Positions 46,653-54,149 of a stretch of 64,000 nucleotides of DNA are shown in pieces. The notes beneath the pieces are model-generated. The model did not search any database. It was not told the origin of the DNA and saw only the letters and a list, made by a program, of their open reading frames with translations. Both the position numbers and the translations under genes were made by a program. This DNA is from Aminobacter niigataensis (GTDB lineage Bacteria > Pseudomonadota > Alphaproteobacteria > Rhizobiales > Rhizobiaceae): positions 62,001 through 126,000 of the forward strand of contig NZ_JACHOT010000009.1 of assembly GCF_014200015.1 (NCBI RefSeq). Reading direction: 5' to 3'. The first letter of the stretch is position 1. Every line of letters starts with the position of its first letter.

Positions 46653-47268
46653 TCGAGCGGCCCATTCTGCGAAACAGTCTGACGATTCGCGGCTCGCGCT
46701 TTTCGAGAATATCGGTGATCCGATGCCGGTTCACGGGCCCATTGCCTTGGCCCGAACTCAGCGTTGCGTTGTAAATCCCTGTCCTGCGGTCGTACGCGAA
46801 CTCGTCGGCGTAGGAGAGCGAGGCACCGACTGCTGCCAGGAGTTCATCTGAGCTTTGATAGTCGTTGTGCACCTTCATCTCCGTTCGGGACTTCTTGTCG
46901 TCACCAAACATGTACGTGAAGATGATCTGGCGCCCCGGCGCATGCCTCGCGAGCTCTCGGAAAAAGGCGGGAACGTCGTCGACGTATTCCAGGAATCCGG
47001 CGCAAACAACCACGTTGAAATCGGTGTCAGGCAGCCGGAATTCCTTGTTGAAATCGACAACGAACGTGCCAGGCAGATCGGCGACACAGTCGACTGGGAT
47101 GTATCGGCACATCGGCGGAATAAAGCGGGCCAGCTTTTGATTGCCCGCGCCGATGTCCAAAACAGAGTCCGTGGCGCGGATCAGTTTCGCAATGGTTCTC
47201 GATCTCGGTTCCCAAGTAGGCTGCATGCCGTTGGCAACAGCACTCCACTCGCCGACTGAAGTAAGCAT
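46618..47268 (-). CDS. SAM-dependent methyltransferase, reverse-strand passenger gene
   Basis: 216 aa. Class I Rossmann motifs are visible: SVLDIGAGNQKLARFIP (SAM loop, ~35-51), YIPVDCVADLPGTFVVDFN (acidic strand 2 region), FNVVVCAGFLEYVDDVPAFF (motif IV region) and RQIIFTYMFGDDKKS. The target is unknown; the form resembles small-molecule or sugar methylases rather than DNA methylases (no NPPY). The end is basic (RLFRRMGRSIRKRFPKAK). It lies opposite the fibre genes, where lysogenic-conversion genes that change surface sugars are often found. That use is inference. Confidence 0.8.
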   Translation of the reverse strand: MLTSVGEWSAVANGMQPTWEPRSRTIAKLIRATDSVLDIGAGNQKLARFIPPMCRYIPVDCVADLPGTFVVDFNKEFRLPDTDFNVVVCAGFLEYVDDVPAFFRELARHAPGRQIIFTYMFGDDKKSRTEMKVHNDYQSSDELLAAVGASLSYADEFAYDRRTGIYNATLSSGQGNGPVNRHRITDILEKREPRIVRLFRRMGRSIRKRFPKAKSE

Positions 47269-47389
47269 AGAAATCCCCTAACCGGTGACTTCTCGCCTTC
47301 TGCCATTACGCTGATGCGGAGGCAATAGCGGCCATCTCCCGCACCCCTACCTACCGGGTCGCGTCGGCGCACCTCAAAAGGATCATCCC

Positions 47390-47902
47390 ATGTATCTCCG
47401 GTTCGCGCTCCTGGCGCCGCTTTCGCTCGCCTTCAATTTGTTCGTGATGCTGACGGCGCCGATCTGGGCGGCATGGGCCGCCCTCGGCAACCTCTATGTG
47501 CTCCCCGGCGTTTTCGCCTGGATCCACACCCACGACGCCAGCATCTACGGGCCGATCCCGAAACCGACCGGTGTCCTCGTCCGTTTCAAGACCGCGGTTT
47601 GGTGGCTCTGGCGCAACCCGGGCTATGGCTTCGACGCCTATGTGCTCGGGTTCGACCACGAAGGCATGGTCATCGTCGAGGACACCGGACCGACGACGCC
47701 ATTTGACAAGGCCCGAACTGCATCCCGGTTCGTCGTGATGCGTGCTGCAGATGGTCGGCGCTACTTCTCGTATCGGTGCGACCTGATGCTGCCTGGCAAC
47801 CGGTTCATCAAGATATGGCTGGGCTGGCACTGGGATACCAAGGACGGCCGCCGGCACATGATCAAGGTCATGTTCAACCCGTTCCGCAAGCTCTCGTCAT
47901 GA
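47390..47902 (+). CDS. Membrane protein upstream of lysis genes
   Basis: 170 aa from ATG 47390 (AAAGGA upstream). The hydrophobic N-terminus (LRFALLAPLSLAFNLFVMLT, then APIWAAWAALGNLYVLPGVF) gives one or two spans. A soluble part with TAVWWLWRNPGYGFDAYVLG, YFSYRCDLMLPGNRFIKIWL and GWHWDTKDGRRHMIKVMFNP follows. The W-R-N-P-x-Y motif and general form recur in phage proteins near lysis genes. It may be holin-related, but this is not shown. It overlaps the lipoprotein gene by 4 bases. Confidence 0.68.
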   Translation: MYLRFALLAPLSLAFNLFVMLTAPIWAAWAALGNLYVLPGVFAWIHTHDASIYGPIPKPTGVLVRFKTAVWWLWRNPGYGFDAYVLGFDHEGMVIVEDTGPTTPFDKARTASRFVVMRAADGRRYFSYRCDLMLPGNRFIKIWLGWHWDTKDGRRHMIKVMFNPFRKLSS

Positions 47903-48009
47903 GGGCTCTCGTCATCGCCGTTCTGCTGCTCCAGGCCTGCCAGACCGGCCACGACATCGATCCTGCCGCGGAGCGCGCCGTGATCTGCAGCATGCTCACC
48001 TGCGGTTAG
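47899..48009 (+). CDS. 36-aa lipoprotein-like peptide
   Basis: From ATG 47899 (ATGA). MRALVIAVLLLQACQTGHDI has a signal sequence ending in L-Q-A-C, an acceptable lipobox, so Cys14 may be lipidated. The remainder (DPAAERAVICSMLTCG) has two more Cys. Size and place before the endolysin would suit a small lysis lipoprotein or entry-exclusion peptide. Confidence 0.5.
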   Translation: MRALVIAVLLLQACQTGHDIDPAAERAVICSMLTCG

Positions 48010-48045
48010 TCCGCTCCCCCCCAATCTGCGACCGAGGAAGTTGTC

Positions 48046-48531
48046 ATGACCACCGCAAACGCGTGGCCCACTCAGGCCGACGTGAGGAAATTCTATGGCG
48101 AGCCCGGAAACCCGCAGTGCACGGCCGGCATGGTCGACCTTGCCTATCCAATGCGCATCGCCTGGGATCTCAACCAGCGCATCACCCGGTTCCGCTGCCA
48201 CGGCAAGGTCGAGGCTCCACTGGAGCGCATCTTCAGAAATACCCTTGCCCACTACGGCGAGGCCAAGATCAAGGCGCTCGGCCTCGATCTCTTCGGCGGC
48301 TGCTACAATCTGCGCCAGATGCGCGGCAGCAAGGCTTGGTCGATGCATTCCTGGGGCATCGCGGTCGACCTCGATCCCGCACGGAACCAGCTGAAATGGG
48401 GCCGCGACCGCGCTGTTTTCGCGAAGCCGGAATATGAACCGTTCTGGCAGATCGTCGAGGCCGAAGGCGCGCTGTCGCTCGGCCGAGCCCGTAACTACGA
48501 TTGGATGCACTTCCAGTTCGCGAGGCTGTGA
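48046..48531 (+). CDS. Endolysin, M15 peptidase (VanY/L-Ala-D-Glu type)
   Basis: 161 aa from ATG 48046 (GAGGAA upstream). Zinc ligands of the M15 family are visible: His101 and Asp108 in SMHSWGIAVDLDPARN and His155 in YDWMHFQF. Asp152 is next to it. Cleavage of the peptidoglycan peptide is expected. It has no signal peptide, so release depends on a holin. It is followed, with a one-base overlap, by a holin-like gene. Confidence 0.88.
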   Translation: MTTANAWPTQADVRKFYGEPGNPQCTAGMVDLAYPMRIAWDLNQRITRFRCHGKVEAPLERIFRNTLAHYGEAKIKALGLDLFGGCYNLRQMRGSKAWSMHSWGIAVDLDPARNQLKWGRDRAVFAKPEYEPFWQIVEAEGALSLGRARNYDWMHFQFARL

Positions 48532-48848
48532 TGTTCTTCGATAGGTGGGGTAGCGACGACTGGCGGATCCGCCGGCGCATCATCATCCTACTGCTGCTCT
48601 GGTGCGTCGGGCTCGTCACCTACATCGCGATCTACGGGCCGCCGGATCAGCTTCGCGAGGCGATCGCGACATCCCTCATCATCCTGATCGGCTCGATCGT
48701 CGGCAGCTACGTGTTCGGTGTGATCTGGGACAACAAGACGAAGATCCCGAGCTCGACAACCGAGATCAAGCAAACCGTTGTGCAGCCGGCGCCCGCGCCG
48801 GCTTCCCCTGTGGATCCGGCGCCGCCGCCGGGGATGGCTGAAAGCTGA
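48531..48848 (+). CDS. Holin-like two-span membrane protein
   Basis: 105 aa from ATG 48531, whose A is the base after the endolysin stop region. Segments ~20-36 (IIILLLLWCVGLVTYIAIYG) and ~48-66 (ATSLIILIGSIVGSYVFGVI) are membrane spans. The C-terminus is a Pro/Ala-rich flexible tail. Position directly behind the endolysin supports a holin role. The family is not one I can name. Confidence 0.7.
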   Translation: MFFDRWGSDDWRIRRRIIILLLLWCVGLVTYIAIYGPPDQLREAIATSLIILIGSIVGSYVFGVIWDNKTKIPSSTTEIKQTVVQPAPAPASPVDPAPPPGMAES

Positions 48849-49270
48849 TGCCGTTTCTCGCAATGATCGTCCGTTACGTCGGCTTCACGGGCTTGGCGGT
48901 CGCCGCCATCGTCGTCTTCTACGAGGGCCTGCCGCTTGGTCCTCTCCGGGCAGTCCCCGTTCTCGGGCCAGGACTCGAGATGCTGACTGACGGCCGCGTC
49001 GACCGGGAACGCAAGGCCGCGCTCGCCGGCTTCGTCCAAGAGGCCAAGCTTGTCGCCGCCGAGGCTGAGCTCGCGGAGACACGCCGGCAGCACGCCGCCG
49101 GCCGCAAGGCCACTGCGGGATTTGCCGAGCTGCTCGCGGCGGCGCAAGCCCGCGAGGCCGAGCTCGATGTCACCAACCAGCTGAAGGAGGCCGAGTATGA
49201 GGCACAGCTTGCTGCTTCAGGTCGCGCTTGTCGTCTCGACGCCGATGATCTCCGCTTTCTCATGCGCTGA
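48848..49270 (+). CDS. Rz-like inner-membrane spanin
   Basis: 140 aa. One N-terminal span (VRYVGFTGLAVAAIVVFYEG) is followed by a periplasmic coiled coil (RKAALAGFVQEAKLVAAEAE, LAAAQAREAELDVTNQLKEA). This is the i-spanin layout. An Rz1-like frame begins inside its 3' end. With the Rz1-like product it would fuse inner and outer membranes in the last step of lysis. It overlaps the holin-like gene by one base. Confidence 0.7.
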   Translation: MPFLAMIVRYVGFTGLAVAAIVVFYEGLPLGPLRAVPVLGPGLEMLTDGRVDRERKAALAGFVQEAKLVAAEAELAETRRQHAAGRKATAGFAELLAAAQAREAELDVTNQLKEAEYEAQLAASGRACRLDADDLRFLMR

Positions 49271-49511
49271 TGCGGCGCTGAGACAGGCCGCTGAAACGAA
49301 GGGTCGGGTCAGCGCCGGCGTCGTTCTCCCGGACCCTCCTGTCGATTGCGGCGTCAGGGAGCCATATGCGGCGCGCGGTATCGGCGTCGAGGCCCGTATT
49401 GTGATCCGGAGGTCAGACGACGCCCTAGACCGCGCCAACGCCCGTGGCGCCCGCTGCAACGGCTGGTATCTCGACCTGAAGTCCGGATACGAGGCAGGGC
49501 GGCCACGATGA
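49197..49511 (+). CDS. Rz1-like outer-membrane partner, overlapping frame
   Basis: 104 aa. It starts at ATG 49197 inside the Rz-like gene in another frame (74-base overlap), the hallmark of Rz/Rz1 pairs. MRHSLLLQVALVVSTPMISA is a signal peptide, and FSC-A at 22-23 could be a lipobox, though Phe at -2 is unusual. The mature part (VVLPDPPVDCGVREPYAARG) has Pro-rich stretches as in Rz1, but it is longer than normal Rz1. If the Cys is not lipidated it would be a periplasmic protein. Confidence 0.62.
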   Translation: MRHSLLLQVALVVSTPMISAFSCADAALRQAAETKGRVSAGVVLPDPPVDCGVREPYAARGIGVEARIVIRRSDDALDRANARGARCNGWYLDLKSGYEAGRPR

Positions 49512-49882
49512 CAACGAATCTCGATGACATCTCAGAGGCGATCGGCAGATTGCGAGCCGAAGTCCAGAACCTCAGCCAACAAATGGCGCACAGCAACAAG
49601 CGCGCCGACAATCATCGATCCGCAATTCACCGGCGGGTCGACGACCTGGTACGCGACGTCGGCGACCTCAGTTCCAGCCTGGTCGGGGTCAAACACGATG
49701 TCGCTGTGGTGCGCGAAGACCTCGGCGACGCCAAGAAGGTCACCGACGAGGTCAAGCAATGGAAGCAGCGCGGCATCGGCGCCCTGTTCGTCACCGGCAT
49801 CGCCAGTGCATCCCTATCCGGCATGATCGTTGGGTTCGCGGTCTACTGGTGGGATGCCTTCATGAAATTGCTGCGTTCGTAG
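49508..49882 (+). CDS. DUF1515-like coiled-coil protein with C-terminal span
   Basis: 124 aa from ATG 49508 (ATGA). IGRLRAEVQNLSQQMAHSNK, HRRVDDLVRDVGDLSSSLVG and VVREDLGDAKKVTDEVKQWK form a coiled coil, then GIGALFVTGIASASLSGMIV is a membrane anchor. The layout and the 'hRRvDdLv.ev' pattern match DUF1515, common at the end of lysis cassettes of rhizobial prophages, and resemble XhlA-type holin helpers. Confidence 0.72.
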   Translation: MTTNLDDISEAIGRLRAEVQNLSQQMAHSNKRADNHRSAIHRRVDDLVRDVGDLSSSLVGVKHDVAVVREDLGDAKKVTDEVKQWKQRGIGALFVTGIASASLSGMIVGFAVYWWDAFMKLLRS

Positions 49883-49931
49883 CGAGATCCGCGCCCGGCG
49901 GTTCCGGGCATCAACCAAGGAGAAGACTAAA

Positions 49932-50174
49932 ATGTCCGCGACTATGAGAGCGAAAATGAAGGTTTCGCGCGTTGAACGTTGGGAGGGCGCCGACAAGGTG
50001 ACGATGAACGCGGTCTGCAAGCCGAGCGGCTACCCGACGGACGGCAGCGACGAAGACAACACCTACGCGAAGTTCTCACCGCAAGGCGAACTGACGCTGA
50101 CCATCGCGAATCCTGCGCTCGTCGGCAAGATCGAGCCAGGGACGACCTTCTATCTCGACTTCACGCCGGCATAG
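49932..50174 (+). CDS. 80-aa phage protein at end of late operon
   Basis: From ATG 49932, strong AAGGAG. RAKMKVSRVERWEGADKVTM, NAVCKPSGYPTDGSDEDNTY and AKFSPQGELTLTIANPALVG, with FYLDFTPA at the end, give an all-beta small protein. Members are frequent in rhizobial phages directly before the late terminator. Possible roles are head decoration or single-strand binding. None is proved by the sequence. Confidence 0.68.
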   Translation: MSATMRAKMKVSRVERWEGADKVTMNAVCKPSGYPTDGSDEDNTYAKFSPQGELTLTIANPALVGKIEPGTTFYLDFTPA

Positions 50175-50196
50175 CACCGGTATCCATCGGCAACCG

Positions 50197-50228
50197 CCCC
50201 CGTCACCGAAAGGTGGCGGGGGTCTTTT
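50197..50228 (+). terminator. Rho-independent terminator of the late operon
   Basis: Stem CCCCCGTCACC (50197-50207) with GGTGGCGGGGG (50212-50222), 11 bp with one T-G pair, loop GAAA, followed by TCTTTTG. It starts 22 bases after the stop of the last late gene and is the best terminator in the window. Confidence 0.88.
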
Positions 50229-50336
50229 GTCGTTTGAACGGAAATTTTTCGCCGTCTGGAACGGAGTAGCACCAAAGGCGTTTCTGCGGGCGGAGCGCCC
50301 CACTCGCCCCTCAAGTGCCCGCGCTCCCCGGCAGTG

Positions 50337-50377
50337 GGCCTGCCTCTTCTCCTCCAACCGGAAGCGGCGGGCCTTTT
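50337..50377 (+). terminator. Second, weaker terminator-like hairpin in a 292-base gap
   Basis: GGCCTGCC (50337-50344) pairs with GGCGGGCC (50366-50373) across a 21-base loop, followed by TTTT. The gap 50229-50520 shows no gene. It may back up the late terminator. Confidence 0.4.
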
Positions 50378-50520
50378 CATGGAACGATCTCCCCATCTAG
50401 ATGCTTGTGCTGGTGAGCGGACTGTCTGCACCCGTCCGTTGAATAGGCCCGCTTATGGCGAGGCTATTTTTCGTCAGCCGACCCGGGCCGCCTTCATGTG
50501 TGGTCCCGAAGGGCATCAAC

Positions 50521-50691
50521 ATGAACCCCGACCAACCCAGCGAGCAGCCGAAACCTGCAAACATTACGATCCAACGATTGATGAAGGAAGGCGATATCAC
50601 TGAAGAACAAGCTCGGAAGCTTGTAGCTGATCTCGGATACGACTGGTCGTCACTTCTACGGGAAGCCCGGTTTCTTGCGAAGAAGCGATAA
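50521..50691 (+). CDS. 56-aa hypothetical protein
   Basis: From ATG 50521. NITIQRLMKEGDITEEQARK, then LVADLGYDWSSLLREARFLA gives two or three amphipathic helices, a compact three-helix look. It lies alone behind the late terminators and converges on the zinc-ribbon gene. The function is unknown. Confidence 0.55.
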   Translation: MNPDQPSEQPKPANITIQRLMKEGDITEEQARKLVADLGYDWSSLLREARFLAKKR

Positions 50692-50707
50692 CCAAGGGGC
50701 CGCGCCG

Positions 50708-50929
50708 CTATCTGATCTTCCTGATGCGGCCTTTCTCTATGAAAAAGGCGCCGTTTGTCCCGCCTTGCCGCGCAAGATCACTCTGCAATTCGTCCCACGT
50801 ACCGAGATATTCGCCGCAGTCATCGCATACTATCGGCGTGTCTGACTTGGCGTCCTCTGGAATCCTCAGCCGGATCGTCTTGCAGTAGGGGCATTCCAGC
50901 TTGTGGTTCAGATATCGTGCCTCAGCCAT
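50708..50929 (-). CDS. Zinc-ribbon protein
   Basis: 73 aa. LECPYCKTIRLRIP and IVCDDCGEYLGTWDELQSDL carry two CxxC pairs that should bind one zinc in a ribbon. The rest is charged, ending IRKIR. Such proteins may be transcription or translation accessory factors. A similar small gene occurs near prophages in rhizobia. It ends the row of leftward genes of the repair region. Confidence 0.6.
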   Translation of the reverse strand: MAEARYLNHKLECPYCKTIRLRIPEDAKSDTPIVCDDCGEYLGTWDELQSDLARQGGTNGAFFIEKGRIRKIR

Positions 50930-51104
50930 AGCGATACCTCCGCCAAGAAAACGGGAACGATTGAGCGTATCGCGACCAACGCAAATTTCAAGAATGTTCC
51001 GCGAACCGGGTCAAGAAGGCGGACAGCGCCAAGAGGCGGCCGGGGCGTGATGCCTTGCCGGCATGAGCCACGCTGCCGAGAGGTGGTGGGGCTTTCTCTG
51101 CGTT
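50930..51104. other. Short non-coding gap
   Basis: 175 bases with no reading frame I trust and no clear terminator. A longer leftward frame crossing it (50908-51294) runs through the coding sequence of two better-supported genes. Confidence 0.35.
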
Positions 51105-51239
51105 TCAGAGTGTCGGCCACATCAGCCACATCGCCGCGATGTTGGCGCAGGCCGCGACGATCCAGCCAATGACTGACCGATGCCAGATCGCGAAAGCCGA
51201 GATGGCAATCGCGGCAATCGAGAAAAGCACGGGGCTCAT
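51105..51239 (-). CDS. 44-aa membrane protein
   Basis: ATG 51239-51237 overlaps the TGA of the preceding leftward gene (ATGA), which supports it. It reads MSPVLFSIAAIAISAFAIWH, then SVIGWIVAACANIAAMWLMW: two short hydrophobic segments split by HRS. No family was recognised. Confidence 0.55.
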   Translation of the reverse strand: MSPVLFSIAAIAISAFAIWHRSVIGWIVAACANIAAMWLMWPTL

Positions 51240-51529
51240 GGGGTGTCGTCCTCAATTCGCACCGGCAGATATGCGCCTTTCTCCAGCCATTCACGGATGA
51301 TGACGCGGATCAGGTCTTTCCTGTTCATCTTGAGATCGTATGCGAGCGCGTCGATTGCCTCGTTGACATCGGGCTCAAGCACAATGCCTTCGACGTTGCG
51401 CAGGCGGATCGCAGCCCGGCGCAGCATGATCTGCAGATCGGCGCGGCTGATGTCCGCGATCCGGTTCGATGCACTTTCCATCTCGTCGGCGAAGTCGATG
51501 CGGGTGCTCATGGGCCGCAGCGTATTCAT
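51236..51529 (-). CDS. Small protein with RHH-like C-terminal region
   Basis: 97 aa (ATG 51529; ATG 51511 gives MSTRIDFADEME). SRADLQIMLRRAAIRLRNVE, then VNEAIDALAYDLKMNRKDLI and RVIIREWLEKGAYL. The last part has the strand-helix-helix feel of Arc/CopG ribbon-helix-helix proteins. It starts 13 bases after the ligase stop and overlaps the next gene, so it belongs to the SOS operon. It could be its local regulator, which is inference. Confidence 0.58.
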   Translation of the reverse strand: MNTLRPMSTRIDFADEMESASNRIADISRADLQIMLRRAAIRLRNVEGIVLEPDVNEAIDALAYDLKMNRKDLIRVIIREWLEKGAYLPVRIEDDTP

Positions 51530-51542
51530 GCGAAGTCAGATT

Positions 51543-52472
51543 TCAAGGGGTGAGGATTTCGGTCACCGTCGCGTGGCGCAGTTTCTCCTCGCCGCGCAAG
51601 TGCTTGGCCATGACCTTCAGGACGGGATGCACCGGCACCGCGCCCTTGTTACCGGCGCCGATGGGTGTCGCGAAGTGGCTGGTGTGCAGGAACTCCAGCG
51701 CCTGCCAGAGATTGTCGCGTTCCTCTCGGGCTATGGCCGGTATGGCACGGCCGACGTACCGCATGCTTGCATCGGTCTCCTCGGCAAGCAGAAGGGATGG
51801 TGCGGCGCCTCGCTTACGCTCATACCCAATCACCACGAACTCGCCTGTGATGTAGGCCTTCGTCTTCAGCCAGTCCTTGCTGTCGCCGCTCCTGTACGAG
51901 CTAGCCTTGCGCTTCGATACGATGCCTTCGAGGTGCATCTTTTCGACCTCGGCAAAGAACTTGGCACCAGATCCCTCGAATGATTGGCTGAACTGGATCG
52001 GCGAGGTGCTGCGCGGATCGCCTATCAGTTCGTGAAGACGCAACCGGCGATCGTCGCAGCGCTGCTTGCGGAGATCGTTGCCGTCGAGCCCGAGCAGATC
52101 GAAGGCGTAGAAGATCAGGCTGGCGTTTTCCCAGCGGATCGCGGTCGCAAGCTTCTTGAAGTCGGATCGGCCGGATTCGTCCTGCACCACCATCTCGCCA
52201 TCGAGGATCGCGTCGCGGGTGATCAGGTCGCGCGCCGCAGACAAGACCGATGCATACTTCTTCGACCAGTCATGGCCGTTGCGGGTGAAGGCCCGCGCGT
52301 GGCCGCCAGCGATATGGATCTGCGTCCGGTAGCCGTCGTATTTGATCTCGTGTGTCCATCGGTCGCCTTCGGGCGGCTCTTCCACGAGCGTCGGGATGCA
52401 GGGCGGAATGAAGATGCTTGCCACGGCCACCTTCCCTGTAATGACCGGCGCGCCTCCGGCTGAGTCATCCAT
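51543..52472 (-). CDS. ATP-dependent DNA ligase (LigD ligase-domain type)
   Basis: 309 aa. Nucleotidyltransferase motifs in order: I, HEIKYDGYRTQIH (Lys in KYDG forms the AMP adduct); III, AILDGEMVV and LIFYAFDLL; IV, LEGIVSKRKAS; V, DWLKTKAY. The OB-fold part is EFVVIGYERKRG and RYVGRA. It is a stand-alone ligase like LigC or the LigD core, without polymerase or nuclease domains. It seals nicks or breaks. It shares the leftward operon with a Y-family polymerase under a LexA box, so damage-induced repair is the likely use. Confidence 0.88.
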   Translation of the reverse strand: MDDSAGGAPVITGKVAVASIFIPPCIPTLVEEPPEGDRWTHEIKYDGYRTQIHIAGGHARAFTRNGHDWSKKYASVLSAARDLITRDAILDGEMVVQDESGRSDFKKLATAIRWENASLIFYAFDLLGLDGNDLRKQRCDDRRLRLHELIGDPRSTSPIQFSQSFEGSGAKFFAEVEKMHLEGIVSKRKASSYRSGDSKDWLKTKAYITGEFVVIGYERKRGAAPSLLLAEETDASMRYVGRAIPAIAREERDNLWQALEFLHTSHFATPIGAGNKGAVPVHPVLKVMAKHLRGEEKLRHATVTEILTP

Positions 52473-52537
52473 CAGTCGCGCCGGCCTGCGGGAAGCATTA
52501 GCTCCTGCGACCGTAAGCTATCCGCCCGAATTGTTTT

Positions 52538-52792
52538 TCAGGCAAGCCCTCCGACGAATCCGCTGGTGTCACCCTTGCGCGGCATCGCGAGGCGGACTGC
52601 CCCTCGGCAACCGCGCGCCTTGCAGATCTCGTTGCGCTCGACCTCGTCGAGGTACTCGAACTCACGCTCCTCAGACCTGCAGATCATCGCCTTGGTGAGA
52701 TAGTGGACATGCGCGCAGGCCTTGCAGGTGATCTCCAGGCGCTGGGCATCGTCGAGATCGCGGACCTGTATGTTCTGTTTCCAGCTGCTCAC
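52538..52792 (-). CDS. Small Cys-rich (zinc-binding) protein
   Basis: 84 aa. It starts at GTG 52792, which overlaps the polymerase stop (GTGA). VSSWKQNIQVRDLDDAQRLE, ITCKACAHVHYLTKAMICRS and ICKARGCRGAVRLAMP have CxxC...C and CxxxxC pairs consistent with one zinc site. Coupling to the polymerase suggests a partner role. The longer reading to 52939 would lie inside the polymerase gene and is rejected. Confidence 0.6.
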   Translation of the reverse strand: MSSWKQNIQVRDLDDAQRLEITCKACAHVHYLTKAMICRSEEREFEYLDEVERNEICKARGCRGAVRLAMPRKGDTSGFVGGLA

Positions 52793-54027
52793 CAGAAATC
52801 CTCCGCTGTCGGAATACGCGTGTAAGAGATCTTGCCGCCGACGTGGCCGCCGGCGGGCGGCTTCCACATCCCGAGCGATGTCACGGTTTTCCCGTATCGG
52901 GCATTCAAGCCGTCGACCGCATTGGAAACCCGTTCCCATTTCTGGCGGACGCGGTCGTCATTGAGGAGGAAGTCGAGCTGGCGCTCGCCGGCGCGGCTCA
53001 GATCATAGAGGGTGACGCCGACCCGGAAGACGGTGACACCGCGCGGGTATGTGGCGCGAACGCGCTTCCATAGCTCATCCAGGGCGGCGAGCACCGCCTG
53101 GTCATCGTGGACGATCGGCAGCTTCATCTTGGCCGACCAGTTTCGATCCCTGACTGCCAGCCAAAGCCACAACCCGCTGCAGTAATAATCTTCGCGACGG
53201 AGCCGCCGCGCCGCCTTGGTCAGCAAGAGACGGCAGATCTCGAAGGCCCCGGCGAGCGAGCGGCTTTCCGGAGGCAGCACGCGGCCGTGCCCGAACATGC
53301 CGCGTGACGACAACGGCGCCTGGACGTCGTAGCCGTGCAGCGCGTACCAAAGCCGTTCCCCGGTGACGTTGTTCCAGAGCTTGCGCATGTGCTTGGGCTC
53401 GAGGCGATACAGATCCGCGGTGGTGTAGATGCCGGAGCGGATCAGGCGCCGCTCCATGTTCTCGCCGACGCCAGGGATATCGGAAAGCTTGAGCCCAAGC
53501 AGGGGCGCCGGTAGGTCTTCGGGCCGCCAGATCATGACGCCGTTGCCGTAGGTTGCTCCGGAACGCTTTCCCTCCTTGCATGCCATCTTGGCGAGCTGCC
53601 GATTCGCGGCGAAGCCTACCGATGAGGTGATGACGGTACCGACGTTGTTCGCCAACGTGGTCTTGAGCCTGGCGGCCAGATGCTGGGGATCACGACGGCC
53701 CTCCCCGTCGAGCCGGCAGGTCAGCTCATCGATCGACTTCACGGCATCGATCGGGATGACGGACTGGATCTCCGACAGCAAGGCGTTATGGGCACGGCGA
53801 TAGAGATCGGGCTTCTGCGGGACCAAGACGATATCGGGGCACAGCTGGCGTGCCTCGGCCACAGGCATCACGTTCTTGACCCCGAAGGCCTTGGCCTCAC
53901 GCGAACACGCGATGACACATGTCCTGTCGGTCCCATCGAACGGCACAACACCCACTGGTCGACCTCGCAGACGACGGTCGGCCTGCTGCTCGACACTGGC
54001 AAAGAAGCCATCGAAATCGAGATACAT
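52789..54027 (-). CDS. Y-family translesion DNA polymerase (DinB/UmuC-like)
   Basis: About 412 aa from ATG 54027. Catalytic acids are in MYLDFDGFFASVEQQ (Asp4, Asp6) and VKSIDELTCRL (Asp-Glu). SSVGFAANRQLAKMACKEGK is the finger/palm signature, LSDIPGVGENMERRLIRSG is the helix-hairpin-helix, and the little-finger domain follows. A reading from 54153 would make the LexA box coding, so it is rejected. TTG 54054, with GGGAGAA before it, is an alternative start. It copies past lesions and is error-prone. Unlike ImuB it keeps its catalytic residues. Confidence 0.88.
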   Translation of the reverse strand: MYLDFDGFFASVEQQADRRLRGRPVGVVPFDGTDRTCVIACSREAKAFGVKNVMPVAEARQLCPDIVLVPQKPDLYRRAHNALLSEIQSVIPIDAVKSIDELTCRLDGEGRRDPQHLAARLKTTLANNVGTVITSSVGFAANRQLAKMACKEGKRSGATYGNGVMIWRPEDLPAPLLGLKLSDIPGVGENMERRLIRSGIYTTADLYRLEPKHMRKLWNNVTGERLWYALHGYDVQAPLSSRGMFGHGRVLPPESRSLAGAFEICRLLLTKAARRLRREDYYCSGLWLWLAVRDRNWSAKMKLPIVHDDQAVLAALDELWKRVRATYPRGVTVFRVGVTLYDLSRAGERQLDFLLNDDRVRQKWERVSNAVDGLNARYGKTVTSLGMWKPPAGGHVGGKISYTRIPTAEDFW

Positions 54028-54134
54028 GCGCTCGATGGTCTCCGGTTTCCGCAAGGCATAGTTCTCCCGTGGCGCGGAACAACGCGCAAAATCGAATGCT
54101 GAAAGGGTTTGACCAGCCGGTTGGCGCGGCTGAT

Positions 54135-54149
54135 GTTCTAGAAATGTTC
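54135..54149 (-). promoter_or_regulatory. LexA (SOS) box of the repair operon
   Basis: GTTC-TAGAAAT-GTTC, an exact match to the alphaproteobacterial LexA consensus GTTC-N7-GTTC (read leftwards GAAC-N7-GAAC). It lies 108 bases before the chosen polymerase start and should repress the leftward operon until DNA damage. Confidence 0.82.

Noticed and set aside
50908-51294. 128-aa leftward frame
   Set aside because: It overlaps two coupled leftward genes and contains His/Arg/Cys-rich random-looking sequence.
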